Below the pieces are notes generated by a model. That model ran no database searches, was not told the origin of the DNA, and saw only the letters and a list, made by a program, of their open reading frames with translations. The translations under genes were made by a program, and so were the position numbers. Source: Nannocystis bainbridge (GTDB lineage: Bacteria > Myxococcota_A > Polyangia > Nannocystales > Nannocystaceae). Taken from it: a DNA stretch of 64,000 nt. The stretch is taken from assembly GCF_028368995.1 (NCBI RefSeq), contig NZ_JAQNDL010000001.1:2754001-2818000 (forward strand), read 5' to 3'. Below, piece after piece: positions 12,127-20,534 of this stretch (position 1 is the stretch's first letter; the number at the start of each line of letters is the position of its first letter).

Positions 12127-13713
12127 CTACGTAGCGAGCAGTCGGAACAGATCGTCGAGGTCGATGGGCTTGACGAGGTGGGCCATGAAGCCGGCCTCGA
12201 GCGAGCGCCGGCGGTCCTCGGGCTGGCCGTAGCCGGTCATAGCGATCAGGCGCGTGCGCACGTCGGGCTCGGACTGGAGGATCTGGGCCACGCGATAGCC
12301 GTCGAGCCCGGGCAGGCTGATGTCGATGAGCGCGAGCTCGGGGTGGGCGGTCCGGATCCGCTCGAGCCCCTCGTGCCCGCTCTCGGCGACCTCGACGCGG
12401 TGCCCGAGCAGCTCGAGCTGGTCGGCGAGCGTGGCCCGGATGTCGGGGTTGTCGTCGACGATGAGGATGTGGCGCGAGAGGTCGGGCGCGACGACCTCGC
12501 GCGGCGGCGCGGCGGCGGTGACGGGGGCGCCGGCGCGGACCGGCAGGCGGATCACGAACTCGGACCCCTGCCCCTCGCCGCGGCTGTGCGCGGCCACGCT
12601 GCCGCCGTGGAGCTCGGCGAGCCGCTTGACCATCGCCAGGCCGACGGCGAAGCCGCCCTCGGCGCGGTCGCGGGCGCGATCGTTGTGGACGAAGAGCTCG
12701 AAGATCCGCGGCAGGACCTCGGGGCGGATCCCGCGGCCGTTGTCGCGGACGCGAAACTCGAGCTCGTCGCCGTCGCGCTCGACGGCGAGGGTGACGGTGC
12801 CGCCGGGGTCGGTGCAGCGGGCGGCGTTGTTGAACAGGTTGACCAGCATCTGGGCGACGCGGTCGGGGTCGGCGACCAGCTCGAGCCGGGCCTCGGGGAG
12901 CTGGACGTCGAGGCGGTGCTGGCGGGCGCTCAGCAGCGGCTGGCTCATCTGCGCCGCCTGCTGGATGACGGCGGCGACGTCGAGCGGCTGGTGGCGCAGC
13001 TCGATGGTGCCGGCGGTGTAGCGCGAGGCCTCGAGCAGGCCGTCGACGAGGCGCACGAGGTGCTGGACCTGGCGCTCCATGGCCTGACGCGCGCGCTCGA
13101 GCTGGAGGGTGCCGGGCTGGGCGCGGCGCAGGGTCTCGAGGGCGATGGCGATCGGCGTCAGCGGGTTGCGCAGCTCGTGGGCCATGACGGCCATGAATTC
13201 GTCCTTGCGCCGGTCGGCCTCGGCGAGCACCTGCGCGCGCGCCTCGAGCTCGGCGACGGCGAGGCGGCGCTCGGCGGCCTGGCGCTCGGCGGCCCGCAAT
13301 TGCTCGGCCTGGCGCCGGACCTCCTCGGTCTTGCGATAGAGGTCGGCGAACACCGCGACCTTCGAGCGCAAGATCTCGGGGACGATCGGCTTGAACAGGA
13401 AATCGACCGCGCCGAGGGCATAACCGCGGTGGACCTGGGTGTCGCTGCGGTTGAAGGCGGTGAGGAAGATGATCGGGATCCGCCGCGAGCGCTCACGACC
13501 GCGGATCATCGCGGCCGTCTCGAAGCCATCCATGTCCGGCATCTGGATGTCGAGGATGATGAGCGCGAAGTCCTGCTCGAGCAGGCACTTGAGGGCGTCG
13601 ACGCCCGAACGCGCCTTGACGAAGTGAGCCCCGATGTCCGACAGCAGAGCCTCGAGCGCGAGGAGGTTGTTCGGGTTGTCGTCGACCAGCAGGATGTCTA
13701 CGGGCGCTTCCAC
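12127..13713 (-). CDS. receiver-histidine kinase-receiver hybrid protein
   Basis: 528 aa. The N-terminal receiver (1-120) has DD at 11-12, phospho-acceptor Asp55 in DIQMPDMDG, T85 and K108. A coiled coil (125-170) leads into HisKA with His179 in MAHELRNPL. HATPase_c covers roughly 285-395 (NLFNNAARC, DNGRGI; the G2 box reads AEGGFAVGLAM). The C-terminal receiver (410-528) has VDDNPD, DISLPGLDG and KPID. An input receiver fused to a kinase suggests that it is activated by phosphorylation from another kinase; the hybrid kinase encoded 7 bp downstream is the obvious partner. Start ATG 13713 places the VDD motif directly at the N-terminus, as expected. Confidence 0.94.
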   Translation of the reverse strand: MEAPVDILLVDDNPNNLLALEALLSDIGAHFVKARSGVDALKCLLEQDFALIILDIQMPDMDGFETAAMIRGRERSRRIPIIFLTAFNRSDTQVHRGYALGAVDFLFKPIVPEILRSKVAVFADLYRKTEEVRRQAEQLRAAERQAAERRLAVAELEARAQVLAEADRRKDEFMAVMAHELRNPLTPIAIALETLRRAQPGTLQLERARQAMERQVQHLVRLVDGLLEASRYTAGTIELRHQPLDVAAVIQQAAQMSQPLLSARQHRLDVQLPEARLELVADPDRVAQMLVNLFNNAARCTDPGGTVTLAVERDGDELEFRVRDNGRGIRPEVLPRIFELFVHNDRARDRAEGGFAVGLAMVKRLAELHGGSVAAHSRGEGQGSEFVIRLPVRAGAPVTAAAPPREVVAPDLSRHILIVDDNPDIRATLADQLELLGHRVEVAESGHEGLERIRTAHPELALIDISLPGLDGYRVAQILQSEPDVRTRLIAMTGYGQPEDRRRSLEAGFMAHLVKPIDLDDLFRLLAT

Positions 13714-14000
13714 CGGGTGTGCTCCCCTCGTGAGAGCAGCCTATCGGTGTTCGTTCCAAGATGGCGGCTGCGGCTCCGCGGGGTCCTCACGCACACGCCC
13801 TGGTCAGCACGCACGACGGCCGCGAGTGCGGGGGTGGCGCGCTCCCCGCGGCGCGAGAGAATCACCGTTCCGTGGTGATACGACGATGTTCCGCGGCGCC
13901 GCGACGCAACCGGGGCACGCGGCGGTGCGGCCGCCGAGGGCGGTGCGACAGGGGCCGTAGGTCCGCGCTTGAACGGATCCTCCGGACCCCCACGCACGGG

Positions 14001-14873
14001 TCAGGCGGATCGGCTCGTGCCGCGGTTGACGAGGTAACCGAAGGCGGCCGCGGTGAAGAACATGATGAGGCTGTAGACCGCGGGCGGCACGGCCATGGCG
14101 GTGTTGTTGAGCAGGGTCGGCGCGCTGGCGATGGCGATCGCCAGGGTGCCGTTGTGGATCCCGATCTCCATGCCGATCGCCACCGCCTGGCGCTTGGGCA
14201 GGCGCACCACCACCGGCACGAGGTAGCCGACGGCCATGCTGACGAGGTTGAAGGCCAGCGCGGCCAGGCCGACCTGCTGGAAGTACTCGACGACGTGGGC
14301 CCGCTCCTTGGCCACGGTGGCGCCGATGACGGCCAGGAGGAACACGGCCGAGAGGATCTTGACCGGCTTCTCGAGCCGCGCGGCGAAGTCCTGCTTCTTG
14401 CTGCGCACGAGCATGCCGATGCCGACCGGCACGAGCACGATGGCGAACACCTGCACGACCTTGTCGAACTGCAGCGGCAAAACCCTGCCCTCGCCCATGA
14501 AGTGCACGAGCGAGTAGTTGACGATGAACGGCAAGGTCAGCAGCGACAGCACGCTGTTGACGGCGGTGAGGGTGACGTTGAGGGCCACGTCGCCCTTGGC
14601 GAGGTGGCTGAACAGGTTGGCCGTGGCGCCGCCCGGCGAGGCCGACAACAACATCAGGCCGACGGCGAGCGCCGGCGGGAGGTCGAAGCCGGTGGCGATG
14701 GCGAAGCACACCACCGGCAGCACGAGCATCTGACAGAAGAGGCCGACGAACACCGGCTTCGGCATCAGGACCACGCGCTTGAAGTCCTCGAGCGTGAGGC
14801 TGAGGCCGAGGCCCAACATGATGACGCCGAGCGCGATGGGCATCAAAACCGCGGTAAGAACACTGGACTCCAC
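14001..14873 (-). CDS. bile acid:sodium symporter (BASS) family transporter
   Basis: 290 aa with about nine or ten hydrophobic helices. Family marks: LGLGLSLTLEDFKRV near the N-terminus, the GLMLLSASPGGATANLFSHLAKGDVALNV stretch (SPGG and N..L..GD) and the second inverted half with MEIGIHNGTLAIAIA. These correspond to the sodium-binding unwound helices of the BASS fold. I choose GTG 14873 because a strong Shine-Dalgarno GGAGG lies 6-7 nt upstream; the longer ATG/GTG start at 14912 would span that site. Substrate is not predictable (organic anions, sterol-like acids or keto acids in relatives). Confidence 0.93.
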   Translation of the reverse strand: MESSVLTAVLMPIALGVIMLGLGLSLTLEDFKRVVLMPKPVFVGLFCQMLVLPVVCFAIATGFDLPPALAVGLMLLSASPGGATANLFSHLAKGDVALNVTLTAVNSVLSLLTLPFIVNYSLVHFMGEGRVLPLQFDKVVQVFAIVLVPVGIGMLVRSKKQDFAARLEKPVKILSAVFLLAVIGATVAKERAHVVEYFQQVGLAALAFNLVSMAVGYLVPVVVRLPKRQAVAIGMEIGIHNGTLAIAIASAPTLLNNTAMAVPPAVYSLIMFFTAAAFGYLVNRGTSRSA

Positions 14874-14884
14874 GCGAGACCTCC
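14866..14884 (-). promoter_or_regulatory. Shine-Dalgarno deciding the BASS transporter start
   Basis: On the minus strand GGAGG is followed by TCTCGC and then GTG. Spacing and strength favour this start over upstream in-frame codons. Confidence 0.6.
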
Positions 14885-14981
14885 GACGTTCGCACGATAC
14901 CCCGACGCCCACCCGCGCCCAAGCGGGGCACCCACGGGCCCACGAGCGGTCAGCGCGAGTCCGCGCGACCTCAGGGGTGGG

Positions 14982-15701
14982 TCAATCGAGACCCAAACGC
15001 TGCATGTCGTCCTCGTCGAGGCCGAAGTAGTGGCCGATCTCGTGGAGGATGGTGACCTCGACCTGCTCGCGCAGCTCGTCCTCATCGGCGAACATCGCCA
15101 GCAGGTTGGCGTAGTAGAGGACGATCCGGCTCGGGGCGGCGGCGGCCTCGAGGCCGCGCTGATGGAAGTGGTCGGGGCCCTCGAAAAGGCCCAGGGCGCG
15201 CGGGTCGAAGCCGTCCTGCACGAGGTACTTGGCCGGCCGGGCCTCGAGCACCACCGGGACGTTGCCGAGGCGACCCTTGAATTCTTCGGGCAGGTCCTCG
15301 AGGACAGCCTCGGCGACGCCGGCGATGAAGCGCTGGTCCTCCTTGGTGCCGATGCCGGCGCCGATGTCGTCGTGGGCGTCGAGCCGGAGGACCTCGAGGT
15401 AGTGGCGGATCATCTTCGGGCGCTCTTCCATGGCCTCGTGGACCTGGGCGAGCGCGTGGTGAGCGTCAGCGAACCGCGGGTTGCGCTCGAGGGCGCGGCG
15501 GAAGTGCGGCCCGGCGGCCTCGGGGCCCTCGAGCGTCCACACGAGGTCGCCGCGGAAGTAGTGGATCTCGGGGTGGTCGTGCCAGCCGGGACTGGCCTCG
15601 CCCAGCAGCTCCAGCGCTTCGGCGGGGTCGTCGGCGGCGACGTCGGCGACGTCGTCGAGGAAGGCGTGGAGGGCGGGATCTTCGGGCGGCCGGGACTTCA
15701 C
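14982..15701 (-). CDS. zincin-like metallopeptidase family protein (PF06262 type) with TPR-like N-terminus
   Basis: 239 aa. The C-terminal third carries the HExxH metalloprotease motif in VTILHEIGHYFGLDEDDM, the form seen in the small bacterial zincin_1 (DUF1025) family. The N-terminal 120 residues form helical TPR-like pairs (DPAEALELLGEA, AGPHFRRALERNPRFADAHHALAQVHEAM), an addition to the usual ~120-aa family length. Start GTG 15701 overlaps the upstream stop as GTGA, so translation is coupled to the NlpC/P60 lipoprotein. Proteolytic activity is inferred from the intact motif; the substrate is unknown. Confidence 0.85.
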   Translation of the reverse strand: MKSRPPEDPALHAFLDDVADVAADDPAEALELLGEASPGWHDHPEIHYFRGDLVWTLEGPEAAGPHFRRALERNPRFADAHHALAQVHEAMEERPKMIRHYLEVLRLDAHDDIGAGIGTKEDQRFIAGVAEAVLEDLPEEFKGRLGNVPVVLEARPAKYLVQDGFDPRALGLFEGPDHFHQRGLEAAAAPSRIVLYYANLLAMFADEDELREQVEVTILHEIGHYFGLDEDDMQRLGLD

Positions 15702-17182
15702 GGGCGGGGCTCCAAGGCTGGCGGGGCGAGGACGGTGATCTTGGAGATGCGCTCGACGAAGGCGCCGCGCGAGGTGCCGCGCCCGAGCTCGAGGTCGCTG
15801 ACGTGCACGCCGTCGACCTTGAGCAGGGTCTCGCGCTCGCCGGCGGGGGCGCCGTCGGGACGGCCGGGGCACGGGACCAGGTACTCGGCGAACGAGTGGA
15901 TCGCCATCGGCACGCCGGCGTCGTCGCGGCCGAGGTACAGCATGATGTGCCCCGGGAAGTGCAGCAGGACCACGCCGCGCCGGTGGGCGGCGTCGATCCG
16001 GCGCAGCCGCTCGGGCTCGGGCAGATCGGGCGCGAGGTCCTCGGCGACGCCGGCCAGCGCCTGGTCGCTGGTGTGCCGCGGCAACACCAGGCCGAGGCCG
16101 CCGAACATGTCCATGAGGAAGCGCGAGCAGTCGCGGCCGCCGGCGTAGTCGCCCCAGCCGTAGGGCCGGTGGAGGAACGAGAAGGCCTCGGTCAGCACGG
16201 CCCGGCGGGTGAGCGGCCGCTCGGGGGCCGAGACCGCGGCGGCGTCGACGGGCCGGGTGACGACGCCGCCAGGGCCGGCCAGCAGGACCTCGCCGCGGCG
16301 CCCGGCGGTCGGGAGCAGGCTGGCGAATGGGACATGTATCTTCGGACCTGCCCGATTCGACATGTCCTCGAGGACATCGAAGTCGCGGGCGGCGCGGACG
16401 AACGGGCCGCCGGTGAAGCGGCGCACGTGCTCGGCGGCGATCGGCGGCGAGAGGGCGGCGGTGGCGAGGTCGATCCAGCCCATGACGTAGGGGGTGCGGG
16501 CGAGCGCGAGGCCGCCGTCCCAGGCGCGGAGGATCTGCACCGGCTCCTGCGCGCGGGCCATGCTGCACAGGTTGCGGTCGAAGGCGAGGTCGCGGCTCGG
16601 GGTGTAGTAGGGCTCGCGCTGGGGCGCGCAGCGGATCGGGATCAGGTCGAGGGCGACGCGCACCTCGGACGGCAGCTCGGCGAAGGCGCCGGCGTCGAGC
16701 ACGGGGGTGAGCGCTGCGACCTGCGCCGGGGCCATGGCGGCGCCGTCGGGGTTGACGTAGGCGGCCGCGACGAACTTGCCGCGCAGGTAACCGAGGCGGG
16801 TGTTGAGGTCGTCGGCGAGGCGCGCGGGGTCGACGGGCGCGAGCAGGTCGGCGCGGGCGCTGGCGCCGAAGACGTCGCGGCGGGCGATCCGGGCGTTGTG
16901 GGCGGCGAGCTCGCGGGCGCTGAAGAGCGGGCGGTCGAGGTCGGCGACGGCCGCGGTGCGCGTGAGCCAGTAGTCGAGCTGCTCGTGCTCGGGGCCGGTG
17001 CGCGGGAGCGGATCGACGGCGACGCCGTTCGCCGGGCAGGCAACTGCCGGGACGACGGGCTCGGGGGCGGACGCGGCGCTGGCCGGCGGCGGAGCCCGAG
17101 GTGCCGGCTCTGGCGGCGGGGCGCCACAGGCGAGCCCGAGGAGGCCGCCGAGGAGAGCACCGCGGGAGAAGGCGGACTGCAC
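15698..17182 (-). CDS. NlpC/P60 family lipoprotein with SH3-like region
   Basis: 494 aa from GTG 17182, giving a lipoprotein signal MQSAFSRGALLGGLLGLAC and a Pro/Ala-rich linker. The middle resembles SH3b domains found before cell-wall hydrolases (VQILRAWDGGLALARTPYVMGWID). The C-terminal NlpC/P60 domain has the Cys nucleophile in YAGGRDCSRFLMDMF and the catalytic His in FPGHIMLYLG, so it likely cleaves peptidoglycan stem peptides in the periplasm. A hairpin element is inserted in frame at 16330-16376 and encodes LEDMSNRAGPKIHVPF between the two regions. The frame is open upstream to 17869, but that stretch is element-rich and non-coding in character. Coupled to the zincin gene by a 4-nt overlap. 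Confidence 0.87.
   Translation of the reverse strand: MQSAFSRGALLGGLLGLACGAPPPEPAPRAPPPASAASAPEPVVPAVACPANGVAVDPLPRTGPEHEQLDYWLTRTAAVADLDRPLFSARELAAHNARIARRDVFGASARADLLAPVDPARLADDLNTRLGYLRGKFVAAAYVNPDGAAMAPAQVAALTPVLDAGAFAELPSEVRVALDLIPIRCAPQREPYYTPSRDLAFDRNLCSMARAQEPVQILRAWDGGLALARTPYVMGWIDLATAALSPPIAAEHVRRFTGGPFVRAARDFDVLEDMSNRAGPKIHVPFASLLPTAGRRGEVLLAGPGGVVTRPVDAAAVSAPERPLTRRAVLTEAFSFLHRPYGWGDYAGGRDCSRFLMDMFGGLGLVLPRHTSDQALAGVAEDLAPDLPEPERLRRIDAAHRRGVVLLHFPGHIMLYLGRDDAGVPMAIHSFAEYLVPCPGRPDGAPAGERETLLKVDGVHVSDLELGRGTSRGAFVERISKITVLAPPALEPRP
16330..16376. repeat. hairpin element inside the NlpC/P60 gene
   Basis: Two units: ACATGTATC with a TTCGGACCTG partner, and CATGTCC with GGACATC around TCGA. 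They sit in frame between the SH3-like and NlpC/P60 regions, a probable linker. Confidence 0.7.
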
Positions 17183-17694
17183 GGGCCGCGGAGTGTACGC
17201 GAAGCGGCCGGACGAGGAGAAATTCGCGGCCGAGCGAGCACATGCGCGCGGGGCGGAGCACGCGATCGGCCGCCAGGGAGCCCGGCGCGCGAGGCGTGGG
17301 CGCGGCCGCGCGAGCGCGAGGGGGCGGGAAAAGCTGGTATGAGGTCGCTGGTGCGCTGCAGCGGGCGACCGGGCGCGAGAGGCGAAGCAGGCGGCTGCGG
17401 CAGGGCGGTCGGGCATGTCCTTCGGGATACGCGAGGGGTGAGGCCCGAAGAGAGGGTCTGGTCTTTCGCGCATGTCTCTTCGGACATGCGACGGAACGCG
17501 GCGGTGACGCGGGAGACCGAGGTGCGACCGCGTGTCTCTTCGGACATGCGAAGGATCGCGGCGAAATTGAGCTGCAGGCTCTCGGGCGTGACGCGAGAGT
17601 ACGAGGCCGTGCTGTCGCGAGGTGATTGCTGGTCTTTCGGGTGTGTCGCTGCGGACATGGTCAGCCTCGTGGGCCGGTCGGCGGAGGCGCGCGC
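17183..17694. other. divergent intergenic region carrying four hairpin elements
   Basis: No gene is supported. It must hold the promoters of the NlpC/P60 lipoprotein (minus) and the CapA-like lipoprotein (plus). Four elements occur near 17413, 17469, 17531 and 17641. The second and third share the core GTCTCTTCGGACATGCG, and each is followed by a purine-rich stretch and GATCGCGGCG- or ACGCGGCGG-like sequence, so the block is a degenerate direct repeat of about 60 bp as well. Confidence 0.6.
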
Positions 17695-19110
17695 GTGAGG
17701 CTGTCCTCCGGGCGTGCGGCGCTGGCTCTGGCGCTGGTCTCCGGCTGCGCCGGGCGGCCGCCCGAGGAGCGCGGGCGCACCGAGGCGCGGCCGGGCGCGG
17801 GCTCCGGGCAGGTTGCTGCGGAACATGACTCATCGGACATGTCCGAACAGACAGCCTCGGTGACGGCACCCGGCGAAGGCATGAGCGGCCCGCGGCCTCT
17901 TGAAAAAGAGTCTGAAAGCACGGGTGCCGCGAGCGACGCGCAGGCTCCGTCGCAGGCAGGCTCGGAGGGCGCGGCGAGCAAGGCCCCTCCCCTGCCCTCG
18001 CCGGGGCCGATGCCGGCCGACTTTTTGAAATTTTCCCGGGCGTGCGAGCCGGGCGAGCGGATCGTGGTGGCGGCGGTCGGCGACCTGCTGCTGCACCACG
18101 AGCTGCAGATCCAGGCGACAGTGGCGACGAATCGGTTCCGCGTGCTGTGGGCCGGAGTCGAGGACCTGCTGGCGGCGGCCGATCTGACCTACGCCAACCT
18201 CGAGGTGCCGCTGGCGGCCGGGGTGCTGCGCTCGGGCGAAGAGGTCGCCGACCCGGGGCTGGTGTTCGACCGCAAGGTCTACACGGCGTATCCGCGGTTC
18301 AACGTCCACCCGTCGCTGGCGCTCGACCTGGTGGCGAGCGGCTTCGACGTGGTGTCGACCGCGAACAACCACGCGCTCGACCGCGGGGCGCTCGGGGTCG
18401 ACAAGACGCTGACGGCGCTCGGCGCGGCCAGGCTGCCGCACACGGGGACGCGCGCGCGCGGCGGGGCCGGGCCATGGCACGCGGTGACGAAGGCGGGCAA
18501 GTTCACGGTGGCGTGGCTGGCTTGCACGCTGCACACCAACCAGGTCGCCGACGAGGCGGGCCAGGTGCTGCGCTGCTTCGACTCGCCGACGGCGGTGGCC
18601 GAGATGGTGCGCGCGCTGGCGCGGACGCCGGGGATCGACGCGGTGATCGTGACGCCGCATTGGGGCAAGGAGTACGCGCCGACGGCGACGAAGCAGCAGA
18701 CGGAGTTCGCCCGCCGCTGGGCCGAGGCCGGCGCGACGGCGATCGTCGGCAACCACCCGCACGTGCTGCAGCCGTGGGAGTCGCTGACGACCGGCGACGG
18801 CCGCGAGGTGCTGGTCGCCTACTCGCTCGGCAACTTCGTCAGCCACCAGCCGGAGCTGCCCAAGCGCTCGACGGCGATCCTGTACTTCGGCCTCGGCCGG
18901 GCGGCGACGGGCCCGGCGTTCGTGACCGGGGCGGGCTATGTGCCGGTGCACGTGCGCCAGACGGGCGACGAGTTCTTCGCCGAGGCGATCGATCGCGTCG
19001 GCGGGCCGGCCGACAGCCGCGCGCACGTGGTCGCCAACTTCGGCGCGGCCAACCTGCTGGCCGCCGCGGCGCCGATCGAGGTGACGCCGCAGTGCCCACG
19101 ACGCGAGTGA
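17695..19110 (+). CDS. CapA family (poly-gamma-glutamate synthesis-like) lipoprotein
   Basis: 471 aa from GTG 17695, which follows a GGAGG and starts a lipoprotein signal ending LVSGC. A Pro/Ser/Ala linker of about 90 residues leads into the CapA phosphoesterase-like domain. Visible motifs: AVGDLLLHHEL, YANLEVPL, STANNHALDRG, TPHWGKEY, VGNHPHVLQPWE and YSLGNFVSHQ, which supply the metal-binding Asp/Asn/His residues of the calcineurin-like fold. Members are linked to polyglutamate capsule export or to envelope phosphatase roles; no other capsule gene is nearby, so the exact role is open. A hairpin element encodes HDSSDMSEQ in the linker. Confidence 0.9.
   Translation: MRLSSGRAALALALVSGCAGRPPEERGRTEARPGAGSGQVAAEHDSSDMSEQTASVTAPGEGMSGPRPLEKESESTGAASDAQAPSQAGSEGAASKAPPLPSPGPMPADFLKFSRACEPGERIVVAAVGDLLLHHELQIQATVATNRFRVLWAGVEDLLAAADLTYANLEVPLAAGVLRSGEEVADPGLVFDRKVYTAYPRFNVHPSLALDLVASGFDVVSTANNHALDRGALGVDKTLTALGAARLPHTGTRARGGAGPWHAVTKAGKFTVAWLACTLHTNQVADEAGQVLRCFDSPTAVAEMVRALARTPGIDAVIVTPHWGKEYAPTATKQQTEFARRWAEAGATAIVGNHPHVLQPWESLTTGDGREVLVAYSLGNFVSHQPELPKRSTAILYFGLGRAATGPAFVTGAGYVPVHVRQTGDEFFAEAIDRVGGPADSRAHVVANFGAANLLAAAAPIEVTPQCPRRE
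17822..17851. repeat. hairpin element in the CapA linker
   Basis: AACATGACTC, ATCGGACATGTCC. In frame in a low-complexity linker right after the signal peptide. Confidence 0.6.
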
Positions 19111-19129
19111 GACCGAGCGCGCGGGCCCG

Positions 19130-19933
19130 TCAGATGATCTTGGTGCCGGCCAGGCCGGGCGGGCTCTTGGGGTACTCGAGGTCCATGCGCTCGAGCTCGC
19201 GGACGACGATGCGGGCGACCAGGAAGTTGCGGAACCACTTGCGGTCGGCGGGGATGATGTACCAGGGCGCGTCGTCGGTGGAGGTGCGGACGAAGATCTG
19301 CTGGTAGACGGCGGTGAACTCGTCCCAGGCGGCCCGCGCCTTGAGGTCGTGCGGGTCGAACTTCCAGTGCTTCTCGGGGCTGTCGAGCCGCTCCTGCAGC
19401 CGCTTGCGCTGCTCGTCCCTGCTGATGTGGAGGAAGAACTTGAGCACGCAGGTGCCGCTGTCGTGCAGCAGCTCCTCGAAGCGGCGGACGTGGTCGTAGC
19501 GCGGCTCGACGACCTGCTTGGGCTGCAGCTTCTCGACCGTGGGCACCAGGATGTCCTCGTAGTGCGAGCGGTTGAAGATGGCGACGTGACCCGCCGGCGG
19601 GACGTGGTGGTGGATCCGCCACAAGAAATCGTGGGCCCGCTCGAGCTCGTTGGGGGCCTTGAACGCCACGACGTGGGTGCCGAGCGGGTTGAAGCCGCCG
19701 GCGACGTGCTTGATCGTGCCGTCCTTGCCGCTGGCGTCGCGGCCCTGCAAGATGATCAGCAGCGACCGCTTGCGCTCGGCGTACAGCCGCTCCTGCAAGT
19801 CCTGCATGCGCGTGAGCAGGCCAGGCAGCTCGGCCTCGGCCTCGGACCGCTCGAAGCCGCCGTTGTCGTCGGGCTCGTACCCGCTGAGCTTGGCCCCACC
19901 CGCGCCGCGCACCCGGTAGTCGTCGAGATCCAT
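19130..19933 (-). CDS. ppk2: polyphosphate kinase 2 family protein
   Basis: 267 aa. PPK2 enzymes transfer phosphate between polyphosphate and nucleotides. Walker A is GRDASGKDG at 64-72, Walker B region HVAIFNRSHYEDIL at about 116-129, and the lid helix RDEQRKRLQERLDSPEKHWKF follows with its Arg/Lys residues. Length matches single-domain PPK2. The GTHVVAFKAPNELE and AGHVAIFNRSHYED forms are typical of the class III/AMP- or NDP-using subgroup, but the class is not proven here. It converges on the CapA-like gene with a 19-bp gap. Confidence 0.94.
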   Translation of the reverse strand: MDLDDYRVRGAGGAKLSGYEPDDNGGFERSEAEAELPGLLTRMQDLQERLYAERKRSLLIILQGRDASGKDGTIKHVAGGFNPLGTHVVAFKAPNELERAHDFLWRIHHHVPPAGHVAIFNRSHYEDILVPTVEKLQPKQVVEPRYDHVRRFEELLHDSGTCVLKFFLHISRDEQRKRLQERLDSPEKHWKFDPHDLKARAAWDEFTAVYQQIFVRTSTDDAPWYIIPADRKWFRNFLVARIVVRELERMDLEYPKSPPGLAGTKII

Positions 19934-20117
19934 GCGGTGTTCTTGCGCGATCGACGAGGATTGTCCACCCGGGCCGCGAACCCCCCCCGCTCGGAGCGCG
20001 GGGACGCGCCCGCGTGAGCAGATCTGACCTCGCGGACAGGTCGAGCGACAGACGCGCGCCGGCGAGAGGGATGTCCCGACGGACAGTTTTTATGAGGGGC
20101 GATCGCGTGATGCGAGG

Positions 20118-20416
20118 CTGGCCTCTCGGACAGGTCATGCGCTGGCGCGTGATGCGAGGCTGGCCTCTCGGACAGTCATGCGCAGGCGCGAACGCATGGT
20201 GCGGGGCTGGCCCCTCGGGCAGTCACGCGCAGGCGCGAGCGACCTGTGCGGTCTGGCCTCTCGGACAGGTCATGCGCTGGCGCGTGGTGCGAGGCTGGCC
20301 TCTCGGACAATCAGGCGCTGGCGCGAACGCGTGGTGCGGGGCTGGCCTCTCGGACAGGTCGGCGCAGGCGCGAACGCGTGGGGCGGGGCTGACCTCTCCG
20401 ATAGGTCATGCGCAGG
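20118..20416. repeat. tandem array of seven 42/47-bp units
   Basis: The anchor CTGGCCTCTCGGACAG (with variants) starts at 20118, 20160, 20207, 20253, 20295, 20342 and 20389, so the periods are 42, 47, 46, 42, 47 and 47. Short units read GCGTGATGCGAGG before the anchor; long units read GCGAACGC then TGGTGCGGGG. Each unit ends in GTCATGCGC(T/A)GG or a variant. The core CCTCTCGGACAGG is a half of the dispersed hairpin element. The rest of 19934-20117 shows nothing I can assign. Confidence 0.85.
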
Positions 20417-20461
20417 CGCGGAGCCTCGCCCGGCGTCGGCGCTCTGCGATGGTGCCCCAAA

Positions 20462-20534
20462 GGACATGCCTTTTAGAACATGCCCTTTGGAACATGTCGG
20501 ATAGGGCATGCTCTTTCGAGCATGCCCTCTCGAG
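20462..20534. repeat. hairpin-element cluster with a perfect 10-bp-arm copy
   Basis: Includes the copy at 20504-20527: arms GGGCATGCTC and GAGCATGCCC, loop TTTC. Two ACATGCC units precede it. It directly abuts the stop of the Pro/Arg-repeat lipoprotein at 20535, so a terminator role is plausible. Confidence 0.75.

Noticed and set aside
20118..20416. CRISPR array
   Set aside because: Units are contiguous without unique spacers, periods are 42-47 bp, and no cas gene is present.
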